Assembly: GCA_963839475.1 (NCBI GenBank)
Contig: CAWIVH010000015.1
Coordinates: forward strand, 186,001 to 250,000
DNA length: 64,000 nucleotides
Reading direction: 5' to 3'
Source: CAWIVH01 sp963839475
GTDB lineage: Bacteria > Acidobacteriota > UBA6911
Shown here piece by piece: positions 44,544 through 53,545 of this stretch. The notes below the pieces were generated by a model. The model saw nothing but the letters and a program-made list of their open reading frames with translations, made no database searches and was not told the origin of the DNA. The position numbers and the translations under genes were made by a program. Positions within the stretch are counted from its first letter, which is position 1, and each line of letters opens with the position of its first letter.

Positions 44544-47500
44544 TTATTGTTTCAATCGGTTTTGGAGCCCTTGGACTGTCGGATAAAAAGAAGGTTGTTG
44601 ATTGGCCGGAAGCAGCGCGTACACCCTTTGCGCATAGCTTAGGGCCCGGCGGATGTCCCCCAACTCTTCAAAAAGCTTGCTTATCTGAAAAAGGACCGTT
44701 GTGTTGTTCAAGTCTTTGGCCGTCGAGTCCAGCTCTGAAGCAACGGCTTCATCGTATCGGCCAAGCTTTTTCAGCAAAAGCAGCCTTTGCTTCTGCACCT
44801 TTATCTCCCCGGGGTTGAGCCGGCACGCCTGTTCGTAGTTTTTCAGCGCGCCTTCAGAATCACCTCTAGCCCCGGCAATATCCCCCAAAGCGGCGTAGGC
44901 TTCATAATTTGCCGTATCGAGCGATTTCGCTTTTAGATATTGCCGCTGTGCCGATTCGAGATCGCCAAGTTGAAATTCGGCTTCTCCCCATTCGCGATAA
45001 AAGGATGCTTGATTAGGCCATAGCCTGCTGGTTTGGGGATAAAGCGCCACGGCCTTGCGCAAATGGTTGGTCCTCGCTGACATGTCGTCGATCAATTCGC
45101 CGTGGACGGTGTGGTAGCGGGCGAGGTTCCGAATGAACAGCGCGCTGAAAGGATTCCTGCCGAGCGAGCCGTTAATCAAACTCTCAGCCCGGTCCAGGCT
45201 CCTCCATCGCGCCTGCTCATCGTTAGTGATGCGAGCAGACTCGACCAGGGCTTGCGCCTCGTAAAACTGGAAGAAATCTTTACCTGCTGCTGCATTGACA
45301 CTTTCCCGGTAGAGAAAAAGAGATTCCGCGAGAGAGACATTACTATTGGTTTCAATGGCCAGCTTGAAAAACATATCCGCGCGCAACGGCTCCAATGTCA
45401 ACTGGTGACTAAGGAAAAAAACGCCGCACAGCAGAAGTAGACCGAGGATCGATGCTTCTTTTGAGGATTGTGGGCGGGCATTAACTGCGGTGACATCAGA
45501 TCTCCACAGGCTCCACCACAGGGCAGCCAACATCAGCACCAGGGCCATGAAAAAGACATTGAGCAGGCCGACGACGAAATCGGAGGCGGCTTGTGGGGGA
45601 AGTCCTTCGGAACTCCCTTCGATCTGGAGCGATTTGACGATGCCGTAGACTGCCCAGACGCTAAGCGTTATCCCAAGAAATAGCGGCATTCCCGAATTGA
45701 AGGAAGGTTGATTGGCAACCCCGGTGCAGGAGTTCTTAAAAGAAATCGCGAAGCCGATTGCCAGCATCAGAATAACAATGGTTCCGTCCGCGATCCCTGT
45801 TACCAGCTCATTGTTGGAATTCAGGAATTTTGACCAGGTGCCCCAAAATATGGACAGTGCGTTGGACTCCCCTCGAACGGAAATGAGATTCCAATCGAGC
45901 ACCAGCATAATGACGGCGATGAGGAGAGTGTAAAAAAGCATCCGCTGCCGGAATAGCCCCGGTACAGCCGACGCCGGTTTTTTGGCGGCGCCTGCTTTGG
46001 GCTGCTTCCCCCCTGACTGCGGCTGCAAAAAACGGGCGCCCACGCCCTCCTCCGCCAGTCCCCGCGTGCCCAAAAGTACCATGGCAGCGGCAAACAGGTA
46101 AAAATATGGCCGCGAGACAGTGGTGGATATTCCGAGATGAATTTCAACGAAGTGTGCTATCAGCGCTGTCAGAAGCAGCAAAATGGTGCTTCCATATGGA
46201 TTTGCCGGGCCGCCGCCATGAACGGATCCGCGAAAGCCGGAATAGACGCAGTAGCCAAAGACCGCTACGATCAGGGACGCCGCTGCTCCAAGGCCAACCA
46301 GGTAGGGGACTCCCAGGATGCAGGGAAATCCGATGCAGAGAACGATGGAGCTGACGCTGATCAGAATAAACGCTTTGCGGTCCTTGCCTGAGCCGATGAA
46401 ATCAAGCCAGGAAAATGCGTAGAATGCCAGGGCGAAATAGATGAGGAGATTCGCCGCAGCCCCGAGGAGTCCTGTAGTTGCCAAGGCATCAAGGGATTCA
46501 TTATGAGCCCGATCAGGAATGGTTTCCTGACCCTCCAGCTCCGTCAGTTCGCGCCTGTCGTGGTGCAGTCCTATCGGAGAGAATGATTCCGGCCCGTAGC
46601 CGATGAATCGCCGGATAGGGTTCAGCGCATCCTTGTAGTCGTTGTAGCCCACCAGCGGCTCATTGTCCTTAAAGTGGTCAACAATTCCTCGCCAGATGAC
46701 ACGCCTCACTTCAACCGTGCCGCCCCGGTAATCTGTTCCCGGAAGTTTGCCGGAGAGATTCGAGATAATCGGGTTTGAAAAGGCGGCCAAAAAGAGGAAT
46801 AGAATTGCCGGCGCAGCCGGCAGAAGCGACCAGCTCAGCCACAACCAGCGGACATGCTTTTTGAAGTACAGGAATCCAAATAAGGCAAATATGGCCAGCG
46901 CGGCGGATAATAAGGGCAAGACGCGACCATGGGATAAACGGGTGAATCCCCAAATGCCAGCGCCGCCGATGGCGAGCCCTAATGCTACAGTCCCGAATGC
47001 AGGAAGCAGGTCCCGAAGGTCAAGTTTGGCGCCCTGTTTGGCAACAAGAAAAAAGAGGATCGCCAGATATCCCGCCACGAGCGCGCCAATCCAGGGGCCG
47101 CGGCTGTCTGTCAAGACGAGGGCTGTCAATTGAGTTATCAGGATCAGTCCCGTGGATCCGGCAGCCAGAATATTAGCTTTGTTGCGTTTCTCTCCCTTTA
47201 CGCTCCTGATCTCGTGGATGAGGTATTCGAGCGTGAATGGCACCACCATAATCAGGTAACCGCCCAGAAATATGGGATTACCGATGGTCGAGCCAAAGCG
47301 CCCCGAGAACTTGTCGATCCCCAATAAGGGGGAGGATCTGTTGAAATGCTGCAGGATAGCTCCCAGCGCGACGGGAAAACTGGTGAGGAGCACCGTTGCC
47401 TGGAGGCGCCGCCACTGTTCCTTTGTTCGCAAGCCATCCTGGATGGATAAAAAGAGAATCAAGTAGCATAAAAGGGCGGATGCTCCCTGCATCCTGTAAG

Positions 47501-47849
47501 CGGATCCCCACCAGCTGGTAGAGGGAGCCACGGATAATGACGTAGAAAGCAATGTGGTGCCGGCGACTGCGACCAGTGGCAACGCGAAAGGACGCCTCCA
47601 CCAGGAGGTTTCATTCGGTTTCTTTGAGTGCTTTCGCGCGCGCCTGCAGTATTCATCTGTTTTTTTTACGATCAGGGCTGAAGCCGCGATGAGGGCCAGA
47701 GAGCGCAGGAGCAGGCTTTTGGTCGCGTCGAAAGGCTGGAAGGAAAATGGATTATAGAATAAGGGCGTCAGCAGCAAAGTGGCCAGCCAGGCCAATTCCA
47801 TGGCACTGTCACAGATATTTTCGATGCGTGAGACGGTTGAGTTTTCCAT
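44544..47849 (-). CDS. O-antigen ligase/polymerase with C-terminal TPR repeats
   Basis: A 1101-residue protein. Residues about 20-830 are membrane-spanning with the Wzy/WaaL-type signatures IGNPIFLGGYLIMV and TDSRGPWIGA, and a large periplasmic loop near the middle (FIGYGPESF). Residues about 900-1090 form TPR helices (LGDLESAQRQYLKAKSLDTA, ALGDIAGARGDSEGALKNYE). It transfers or polymerises undecaprenyl-linked glycan at the inner membrane. The GGTGGA site before 47849 fixes the start. It ends the minus-strand glycan-assembly set, with 187 bases between it and the flavoprotein gene. Confidence 0.88.
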   Translation of the reverse strand: MENSTVSRIENICDSAMELAWLATLLLTPLFYNPFSFQPFDATKSLLLRSLALIAASALIVKKTDEYCRRARKHSKKPNETSWWRRPFALPLVAVAGTTLLSTSLSVAPSTSWWGSAYRMQGASALLCYLILFLSIQDGLRTKEQWRRLQATVLLTSFPVALGAILQHFNRSSPLLGIDKFSGRFGSTIGNPIFLGGYLIMVVPFTLEYLIHEIRSVKGEKRNKANILAAGSTGLILITQLTALVLTDSRGPWIGALVAGYLAILFFLVAKQGAKLDLRDLLPAFGTVALGLAIGGAGIWGFTRLSHGRVLPLLSAALAIFALFGFLYFKKHVRWLWLSWSLLPAAPAILFLFLAAFSNPIISNLSGKLPGTDYRGGTVEVRRVIWRGIVDHFKDNEPLVGYNDYKDALNPIRRFIGYGPESFSPIGLHHDRRELTELEGQETIPDRAHNESLDALATTGLLGAAANLLIYFALAFYAFSWLDFIGSGKDRKAFILISVSSIVLCIGFPCILGVPYLVGLGAAASLIVAVFGYCVYSGFRGSVHGGGPANPYGSTILLLLTALIAHFVEIHLGISTTVSRPYFYLFAAAMVLLGTRGLAEEGVGARFLQPQSGGKQPKAGAAKKPASAVPGLFRQRMLFYTLLIAVIMLVLDWNLISVRGESNALSIFWGTWSKFLNSNNELVTGIADGTIVILMLAIGFAISFKNSCTGVANQPSFNSGMPLFLGITLSVWAVYGIVKSLQIEGSSEGLPPQAASDFVVGLLNVFFMALVLMLAALWWSLWRSDVTAVNARPQSSKEASILGLLLLCGVFFLSHQLTLEPLRADMFFKLAIETNSNVSLAESLFLYRESVNAAAGKDFFQFYEAQALVESARITNDEQARWRSLDRAESLINGSLGRNPFSALFIRNLARYHTVHGELIDDMSARTNHLRKAVALYPQTSRLWPNQASFYREWGEAEFQLGDLESAQRQYLKAKSLDTANYEAYAALGDIAGARGDSEGALKNYEQACRLNPGEIKVQKQRLLLLKKLGRYDEAVASELDSTAKDLNNTTVLFQISKLFEELGDIRRALSYAQRVYALLPANQQPSFYPTVQGLQNRLKQ

Positions 47850-48035
47850 TTTTCCACCCAAACAGATGCTGATTCGGGATGATAAAATCCGACGCCGGGC
47901 CATGGATGAACGGCCTTGAAGGCCTTATTTTTCGAGCATGCAATCGGATTCTACCTCTGCGGTGCCCTTGACCATCTGTCGATCCGCTGTCCGATATGCG
48001 CGGCATTCCGCGGATGACAGGATGCCCTAATCTGC

Positions 48036-49202
48036 TTATAGCCTGCGGAAAAGTATTTTCCGCATTGCGGGATATTTTGCCAGCGCTAGGATGAGCTTCC
48101 TATGGTGGTTGAAAGTGACGGTTTTTCGGATCAGAGGCATGAGGCCGTTGGAAGCCCACAAGTCGAAAATACCTTCAATCTCAGTGTCGGTCAGTCTTTG
48201 CATGAGCAGCCGCAGGGTGAGTTGGGCTTCGAGTTCTTCGAGGATTCGGTCCTGCCAGCGGCTTTGATAGGCGTGAAGGGCTGCTTCGTCCAATTGATCA
48301 GCCTTCAACCGCTCTGCCATGACGCCCGCTGCGATGGATGCGCTGACGATACCGTAATATATGCCTCCTCCGGTCGTGGGTTTGACCAGTCCCGCGGCAT
48401 CCCCTACCACAAGGAGGCGATCGGCGTACGTTTTCCGAATCGGAGCCAAGGGCAGCATTCGCTGACGGGGCGCGGCTCCTGAATCCAAACAGATTCCGGC
48501 ACGCTCCCCTATTCGTTCGAGGAACCGGTCAAAACAAGGAAGAATGTTCCCATCTCCGACCAATCCCACTCTCGCACAATTTTCCGATCCACGCCTCACG
48601 GGGACAACCCAGGCAAAGCCCTTAGGTGCGACTTCAACTCCGAAATGCAGTTCGACCGCACCAGGGCGCGCCACGGGCACTTCAATCTGCGCCGAATTCA
48701 GAAAGACGGGCGGGAGGCCCAGCCCCAGGTTCTTCTGCAGGGAGTAATTGGCTCCGGTGGCGATAATGCAGGCTCGTGATGTGCGCGGGCGATCTTCTCC
48801 AGCGCAATGGACATGGACGCAAGACCGTCCTACATCAACATCCGTGACCTTTTTGCCGAGACAGATCTCTGCTCCGTGTCTCACGGCATCCCGGCTTAGA
48901 GCCTGGTCGAAAGCCCGGCGATCGACGACCAGCGCCTCGACTCGTTCCGTGGCATAAGCGACAACCTGGCCGGCCGGCGAAAAAAACTGCACTTCCTCCA
49001 ACTTGTTGAGGATGGCCGATTTCGGGAGGGCGAACTCGTCGAAGGCTTCGGGCGCGAGGATTCCGGTGCAATGGACAGGTTCACCTGCGACCGGGTGCTC
49101 CTCAAGAACCGTTACCCCGAATCCTTCTCGGGCAAGGCAAATGGCGGCATAGAGCCCCGCAGGTCCTCCGCCAATAATGATTGCATCCTTCGATCCGTTC
49201 AT
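48036..49202 (-). CDS. geranylgeranyl-reductase-family FAD-dependent oxidoreductase
   Basis: A 388-residue flavoprotein. GGGPAGLYAA near the N-terminus binds FAD; VVGDAAGLVKPTTGGGIYYG is the second FAD/substrate signature of the geranylgeranyl reductase family, and PVHCTGILAPEAF gives the Cys-containing active-site region of archaeal prenyl reductases. Family members hydrogenate prenyl chains. Here it sits between an initiating sugar transferase and an O-antigen ligase, not with chlorophyll or archaeal-lipid genes. A role in saturating the polyprenyl carrier of the glycan is an inference. The start has only weak ribosome-binding support. Confidence 0.88.
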   Translation of the reverse strand: MNGSKDAIIIGGGPAGLYAAICLAREGFGVTVLEEHPVAGEPVHCTGILAPEAFDEFALPKSAILNKLEEVQFFSPAGQVVAYATERVEALVVDRRAFDQALSRDAVRHGAEICLGKKVTDVDVGRSCVHVHCAGEDRPRTSRACIIATGANYSLQKNLGLGLPPVFLNSAQIEVPVARPGAVELHFGVEVAPKGFAWVVPVRRGSENCARVGLVGDGNILPCFDRFLERIGERAGICLDSGAAPRQRMLPLAPIRKTYADRLLVVGDAAGLVKPTTGGGIYYGIVSASIAAGVMAERLKADQLDEAALHAYQSRWQDRILEELEAQLTLRLLMQRLTDTEIEGIFDLWASNGLMPLIRKTVTFNHHRKLILALAKYPAMRKILFRRL

Positions 49203-49274
49203 GGTTTTCTTGAGACCTATTGCCAGCGTGCCTGTGCAGATACGATCCGGGAATAATACCGCGCGAACGAGAAT

Positions 49275-49958
49275 CTACAAACTTGAAAGCTCATTCTTGC
49301 GCGCCTTGATTTTGTCCCCCCGCACCTCCCACCTGCCGCGGAAACTGATGTAAAAGGACATAACGATCAAGCGCAAATCCAGCCAAAAACTCTGCCGCCG
49401 TATATAAAAGAGATCATAACGGAATTTGTGCGCCCGCGTGACATCCCGGTCGGCGTAAATCTGAGCAATTCCGGTCAATCCCGGGCGCACCGCCAGCCGT
49501 TCTCTAAATCCCGGAATGGCCTCGTCAGGGAGATCTCCCTGCGATTCATTGGATTGAACTTCGTTAATCGGCAGCGCCCGGGGGCCGACGAAGCTCATGT
49601 CGCCGACAAAAATATTCCAGATTTGGGGAAGCTCATCCATTGCCGTCGCCCGCAAAATTCTGCCTGTGCGGGTGATCCTGGGATCGTCAGCTGTGGCCTG
49701 GACCGATCGCTTAATGTCCAGATTCTTGTACATGGTGCGAAACTTCAAGGCGAGAAATTTCCGCCCTCCTTTGCCCCAGCGGCTTTGGGGGAAGAATATG
49801 GGAAATCCGTCGTCCAGAACTATGGCAATTGCAAAAACCAACCACAGGGGAGATGAGAGTATCAGTCCAATCCCTGCAAGGCCGGCATCGAATGCCCTTT
49901 TCAACCCGACATTGAGATTGGAATGAGCATCAAGGGAATTATGTCCCAAGGACTTCAC
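49275..49958 (-). CDS. initiating sugar transferase (WcaJ/PglC-type polyprenyl-phosphate glycosyl-1-phosphate transferase)
   Basis: A 227-residue monotopic phosphoglycosyl transferase. It starts glycan assembly by placing a sugar-1-phosphate on undecaprenyl phosphate. It has one membrane-inserted segment (AGIGLILSSPLWLVFAIAI), then KFRTMY, DELPQIWNIFVGDMSFVGPR and RPGLTGIAQI, all family signatures. The GTG at 49958 overlaps the end of the preceding glycosyltransferase by 20 bases and has a GGGAG site. An alternative ATG at 50045 would overlap more. It is the short PglC-like form without the N-terminal extra helices. Confidence 0.92.
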   Translation of the reverse strand: MKSLGHNSLDAHSNLNVGLKRAFDAGLAGIGLILSSPLWLVFAIAIVLDDGFPIFFPQSRWGKGGRKFLALKFRTMYKNLDIKRSVQATADDPRITRTGRILRATAMDELPQIWNIFVGDMSFVGPRALPINEVQSNESQGDLPDEAIPGFRERLAVRPGLTGIAQIYADRDVTRAHKFRYDLFYIRRQSFWLDLRLIVMSFYISFRGRWEVRGDKIKARKNELSSL

Positions 49959-51051
49959 GGTAAACTCCCAGAGTTCTGGCCGCCATTCGATCGGCTGTAA
50001 ATTCCTGTTCGACCCGCTGTCGCGCAGCCCGGCCCAGTCTTTCACTCAGAGCGGGATCCTGAAGCAAACGGTTCAGGGCTGTGGCCAGGGCCACGGGATC
50101 TCCTGGTTTGACCAGGAGGCCGGTGACTTCATGCCTGGTGACAAATCGTACTCCAGTAGGCAGGTCGCTGGCCACGACGGGCTTTCCGCAGGCCATCGCT
50201 TCCAGTTGGACGATGCCGAAGGCCTCGCAGCGATCTATGGAGGGCAACACGAAAACATTGGCCGAATTCATGAGCACCCGCAGCCTCGAATCCGAAACCT
50301 CACCGCACAATACGACCTTTCCCTCAATTCCAAGCTGGCGGGCCAGGTTCTTTAGTGCAGTTCCGTCCGTGCCGCGTCCGGCTGCTACAAGGCACCCAGG
50401 CACTTGGGCCATCGCCTGAAGCAGGATCTCCAGTCCTTTGTAGTATCGGTGCGCGCCGACGAACAGCACTATCCGGCCCCCCATTTCCCGGCGGAATGAT
50501 TCGGCTTCAGCTTCCTCCCCTTCGCGCAGAACCGAATTTTCGAGCTCGATGCCGAAGGGTATCATGATGCATTTGCTACGGAAGCCGGAGAGTAAGCTCG
50601 AGGACTCCATATACTCTTTCGAGCTCACAAGGATCCTGCGGGCCTTCCCCAGCAGCGATCGAAGCACCGGATTGTAGAGCGGGAGGAAGATCTTCTGCTT
50701 GATGATATCCGAATGATACGTCAGAACAAGGGGTGCCCGGTTGCCACCGAGAAGGTATGTAAGATCGCCCATTGGATTGGGAAAGTGGAGGTGGATGATA
50801 TCGGGATTGAGACGTCGCAACTCAACAGGGGCCGTCGGGCAGAGAGGCACCGATGCGTAGCGTCCGAATTCGGGCACACGGATTATCCGGATTCCTCCAG
50901 GGTTTTCTTCCTTTCGGCGACCGGATCGGCTTGGCACCAGGACGGTGATCTCCACATTACGGGACAGCCGCCCGCACAGCAGGCTCATGTGCTGTTCGAT
51001 TCCGCCGGTGGTCGGAGGGTAGTAGTCCTTGAAAACGTGCACAACTTTCAT
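49939..51051 (-). CDS. GT4-family glycosyltransferase
   Basis: A 370-residue GT-B enzyme with the N-terminal domain opening YYPPTTGGIEQHMSLLC, the donor-site segment LFVGAHRYYKGLEILL and the C-terminal EAFGIVQLEAMACGKPVVAS motif, with the E-x7-E pair that holds the nucleotide sugar. It retains anomeric configuration like other GT4 members. Donor and acceptor are unknown. Its stop overlaps the start of the sugar transferase, and it belongs to the minus-strand glycosyltransferase run. Confidence 0.93.
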   Translation of the reverse strand: MKVVHVFKDYYPPTTGGIEQHMSLLCGRLSRNVEITVLVPSRSGRRKEENPGGIRIIRVPEFGRYASVPLCPTAPVELRRLNPDIIHLHFPNPMGDLTYLLGGNRAPLVLTYHSDIIKQKIFLPLYNPVLRSLLGKARRILVSSKEYMESSSLLSGFRSKCIMIPFGIELENSVLREGEEAEAESFRREMGGRIVLFVGAHRYYKGLEILLQAMAQVPGCLVAAGRGTDGTALKNLARQLGIEGKVVLCGEVSDSRLRVLMNSANVFVLPSIDRCEAFGIVQLEAMACGKPVVASDLPTGVRFVTRHEVTGLLVKPGDPVALATALNRLLQDPALSERLGRAARQRVEQEFTADRMAARTLGVYREVLGT

Positions 51052-51182
51052 AAGGCTCTGACGGCTATCTATGCGTGTAACTCGCGTGAAGGGTGCAAAT
51101 GATAGTGTTTCACAAGCATGAATTCAATCATTTTGGAAAGACTTCGACCGGTCCTGAACGAACCTGTGAGCGGCGATTGGAA

Positions 51183-52343
51183 TCAGATCCGTCCATCTGT
51201 TTTCGTCCGCTGTTCTGCTGCAATCCGGTAGGCTTTCAATGTCTCCTCTGCGGTCCGCTCCCAGGTGAATCTTCGAGCCCTGGCCATTCCTTGGGCGCGA
51301 AGGGTGTCACGCAGTCCTGAATCCTCGAGCAGGCGCGTCAATGCGGATGCCAGAGCCTCCCCATCGAGCGGATCGAACAAGACTGCGGCTTCACCGACCA
51401 CTTCCGGCAAACTCGACACATTCGCGCAAACTACCGGAGATCCGCACGCCATGGCCTCCAGGGGAGGCAACCCGAATCCTTCGTACGTCGAGGGGAAAAC
51501 AAACAGCTGCGCGCCGGCGTAGAGCGAAGGCAGGTCAGAGTGGGAGACGTTGTGCCGGAAAAACACCCGGCTCTGCAAGCCCAACTCCCCAACCTGCCGC
51601 TTCGCTTCGGGATAACGCTCATCCCAATGGCCGGCCAGAACCAGCACGGCTTCCGTTTGCACGCGCGCCCAGGCTTGAACCAGGCGGACGAGATTTTTGT
51701 GAGGCTTATTGCTGCCGACATACAAGGCGTAGCGTGCCGGTAGATTCAATTTTTCTCGCATGCACTCGATTTCCGCGTGGACTGCCGGTTGAAATTGTTC
51801 GTCTGCCGCCAGATACGTGACCGTTATTTTCTTGCGCGGGAATCCGAAGAGGCGCTGAAGGTCGGCGGCTGCCGAATGCGAAATAGTGAGAATGTGAGCG
51901 GCGCGGCGCCCGGCCAGCAGATTCAACGCCCGGTACAACAAACGCTTTCCCGGGTTTGGGATCTCGGCGAGTCGTATAAGCGGCAGCACATCTTCCAGGG
52001 TAACCGCGGCAGGCATGGGCAGGAAGTAAGGCATGACGTAATACGCCGAGTGCCACAGCGACGCCCGGGAGGTCAGCGCGCGATTCAGCCCAAGCCATTG
52101 TTCTCGCGGCGAAAAAGGCGGGACGTCAATCCTGACCAGTTCAACATTCGGAAATTTCGCGAGCGAAGAGATGTCGTAACGCGTGTTGCGCAAGCGCGGG
52201 CTGTGAAGGATGCGGAAATCTGCTTCCGGCGCGACGCGGGCGAGCGCCTCGGCCAGATTGAATGCGTAGCGCGCGATGCCTGGAAAGTGGTCTTGGATGT
52301 GGCGGCCATCAAGAATGATCGCCTGGTCGGCTGTTCGTTTCAT
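51183..52343 (-). CDS. GT4-family glycosyltransferase
   Basis: A GT-B glycosyltransferase of 386 residues with FPGIARYAFNLAEALAR (N-terminal domain), YALYVGSNKPHKNLVRLV (donor domain start) and EGFGLPPLEAMACGSPVV (nucleotide-sugar E-x7-E). This is the mannosyl/rhamnosyl-type layout common in EPS clusters. The start may be 52343 (MKRTADQ) or 52370; neither has a clear ribosome-binding site. The neighbour to the left starts 131 bases further. Confidence 0.92.
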   Translation of the reverse strand: MKRTADQAIILDGRHIQDHFPGIARYAFNLAEALARVAPEADFRILHSPRLRNTRYDISSLAKFPNVELVRIDVPPFSPREQWLGLNRALTSRASLWHSAYYVMPYFLPMPAAVTLEDVLPLIRLAEIPNPGKRLLYRALNLLAGRRAAHILTISHSAAADLQRLFGFPRKKITVTYLAADEQFQPAVHAEIECMREKLNLPARYALYVGSNKPHKNLVRLVQAWARVQTEAVLVLAGHWDERYPEAKRQVGELGLQSRVFFRHNVSHSDLPSLYAGAQLFVFPSTYEGFGLPPLEAMACGSPVVCANVSSLPEVVGEAAVLFDPLDGEALASALTRLLEDSGLRDTLRAQGMARARRFTWERTAEETLKAYRIAAEQRTKTDGRI

Positions 52344-52393
52344 AGGCTCATTAAGACAGACGGAGCTCATGCCTTTTTACCCTCGGCCGGAAG

Positions 52394-53524
52394 TCAGGGC
52401 CGAGGCACAGGAGGTGTCCCCATAAGGGTACGGTAGAATTCCGCGGTCCGTGCGGCGACTACTTCCTGGCTATAATACTTGTGAACGCGAGCGATTCCAC
52501 GTTCCCGCATCTCGCGACGCAGTTGGGCTGACGCCTCCAACCTTTTGAGGCATTCGGCCAAATCAGCTGCATCCCCCTCCTTGAAGACCATCCCAGCGTC
52601 CCCAATGACTTCCGGAATGGCGCCGCAATCCGAACCGATTACGGCTACCCCGCACGCCATTGCTTCAACCAGCACACGGCCGAATTGCTCCTTCCAGACA
52701 GGCGTGCTCCGCGAAGGAAGGACCAGGACATCGGCGGAGGCCAACTGAGCCGGCATTTTCTCAATGGCCACCGGAGGGTGCAACTCGAATCGATCGGCCA
52801 GGCCGGATGCCAGGGCCTGAGCTGCCAAGTTGGATCGCAAGGGCCCATCGCCGATGAGGCGCAGTCGAAAATGCTTTTCCAACAGGCGCATCGCTTCAAG
52901 GAGCGTGTCCAGCCCCTTTTCCGGCGCAAAGCGGCCGATGAAAAGCACTGTAAACGGTTCTGGGCTCGTACGTATAGAACAGGGTTGAAATATTTGAGTA
53001 TCAACGCCCTGGGGCGGAATCACGGCCGCGATATTCCGGAAGCACATCTCCTTCAGAACTTTCACTGCTTCCTGATTGGCGCACAGAATGGCATCCGGCT
53101 GGCTGAGAGTGACTTGGATGACTTTGTGAACATACCATCGTTTAACGCGATTCACATTCTGCCAGGTATGGAAAATGAGTTTGGCCCCGGGAGCGAAAAG
53201 CCGGCGCGCCAGCGCGATCTGCAGGGTTGCCAGACTGTCGGGCTCCTCCTCGGCGTGGATCAGATCTGGGCGGGTCTTGGTCAGGGCAAAAGTCAAAGTG
53301 CGGTAGAGCGCCCGATGCGGGTCATTCGGCCTGCCCAGCATGGGCACGCGGATTGTAGGGATCAGCTCCCCGGCGGCCGGTCTCAGGGGCGAGGTCCCGT
53401 ACTCGTCGCTCCATGAAGCGGGCCGGATGCAGCTCATTTCCAAATCAGGCTCCGCGTTCAGGAGAAGAATCTTTTTCTCCATCGTCGGGTGCCGGTATCG
53501 GGCGATATGAAGAACTCTTATCAT
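52394..53524 (-). CDS. GT4-family glycosyltransferase
   Basis: A 376-residue GT-B enzyme. LFIGRFAPEKGLDTLLEAM and EQFGRVLVEAMACGVAVIGS give the donor-binding motifs; CANQEAVKVLKE marks the interdomain region. The N-terminal domain is of the short DLIHAEEEP type. It shows clear family membership but no sugar specificity. It lies 21 bases after the CgeB-like gene on the same strand and is probably co-transcribed. Confidence 0.92.
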   Translation of the reverse strand: MIRVLHIARYRHPTMEKKILLLNAEPDLEMSCIRPASWSDEYGTSPLRPAAGELIPTIRVPMLGRPNDPHRALYRTLTFALTKTRPDLIHAEEEPDSLATLQIALARRLFAPGAKLIFHTWQNVNRVKRWYVHKVIQVTLSQPDAILCANQEAVKVLKEMCFRNIAAVIPPQGVDTQIFQPCSIRTSPEPFTVLFIGRFAPEKGLDTLLEAMRLLEKHFRLRLIGDGPLRSNLAAQALASGLADRFELHPPVAIEKMPAQLASADVLVLPSRSTPVWKEQFGRVLVEAMACGVAVIGSDCGAIPEVIGDAGMVFKEGDAADLAECLKRLEASAQLRREMRERGIARVHKYYSQEVVAARTAEFYRTLMGTPPVPRP

Positions 53525-53545
53525 GAAGGGAACCCGGAGCAGGAT

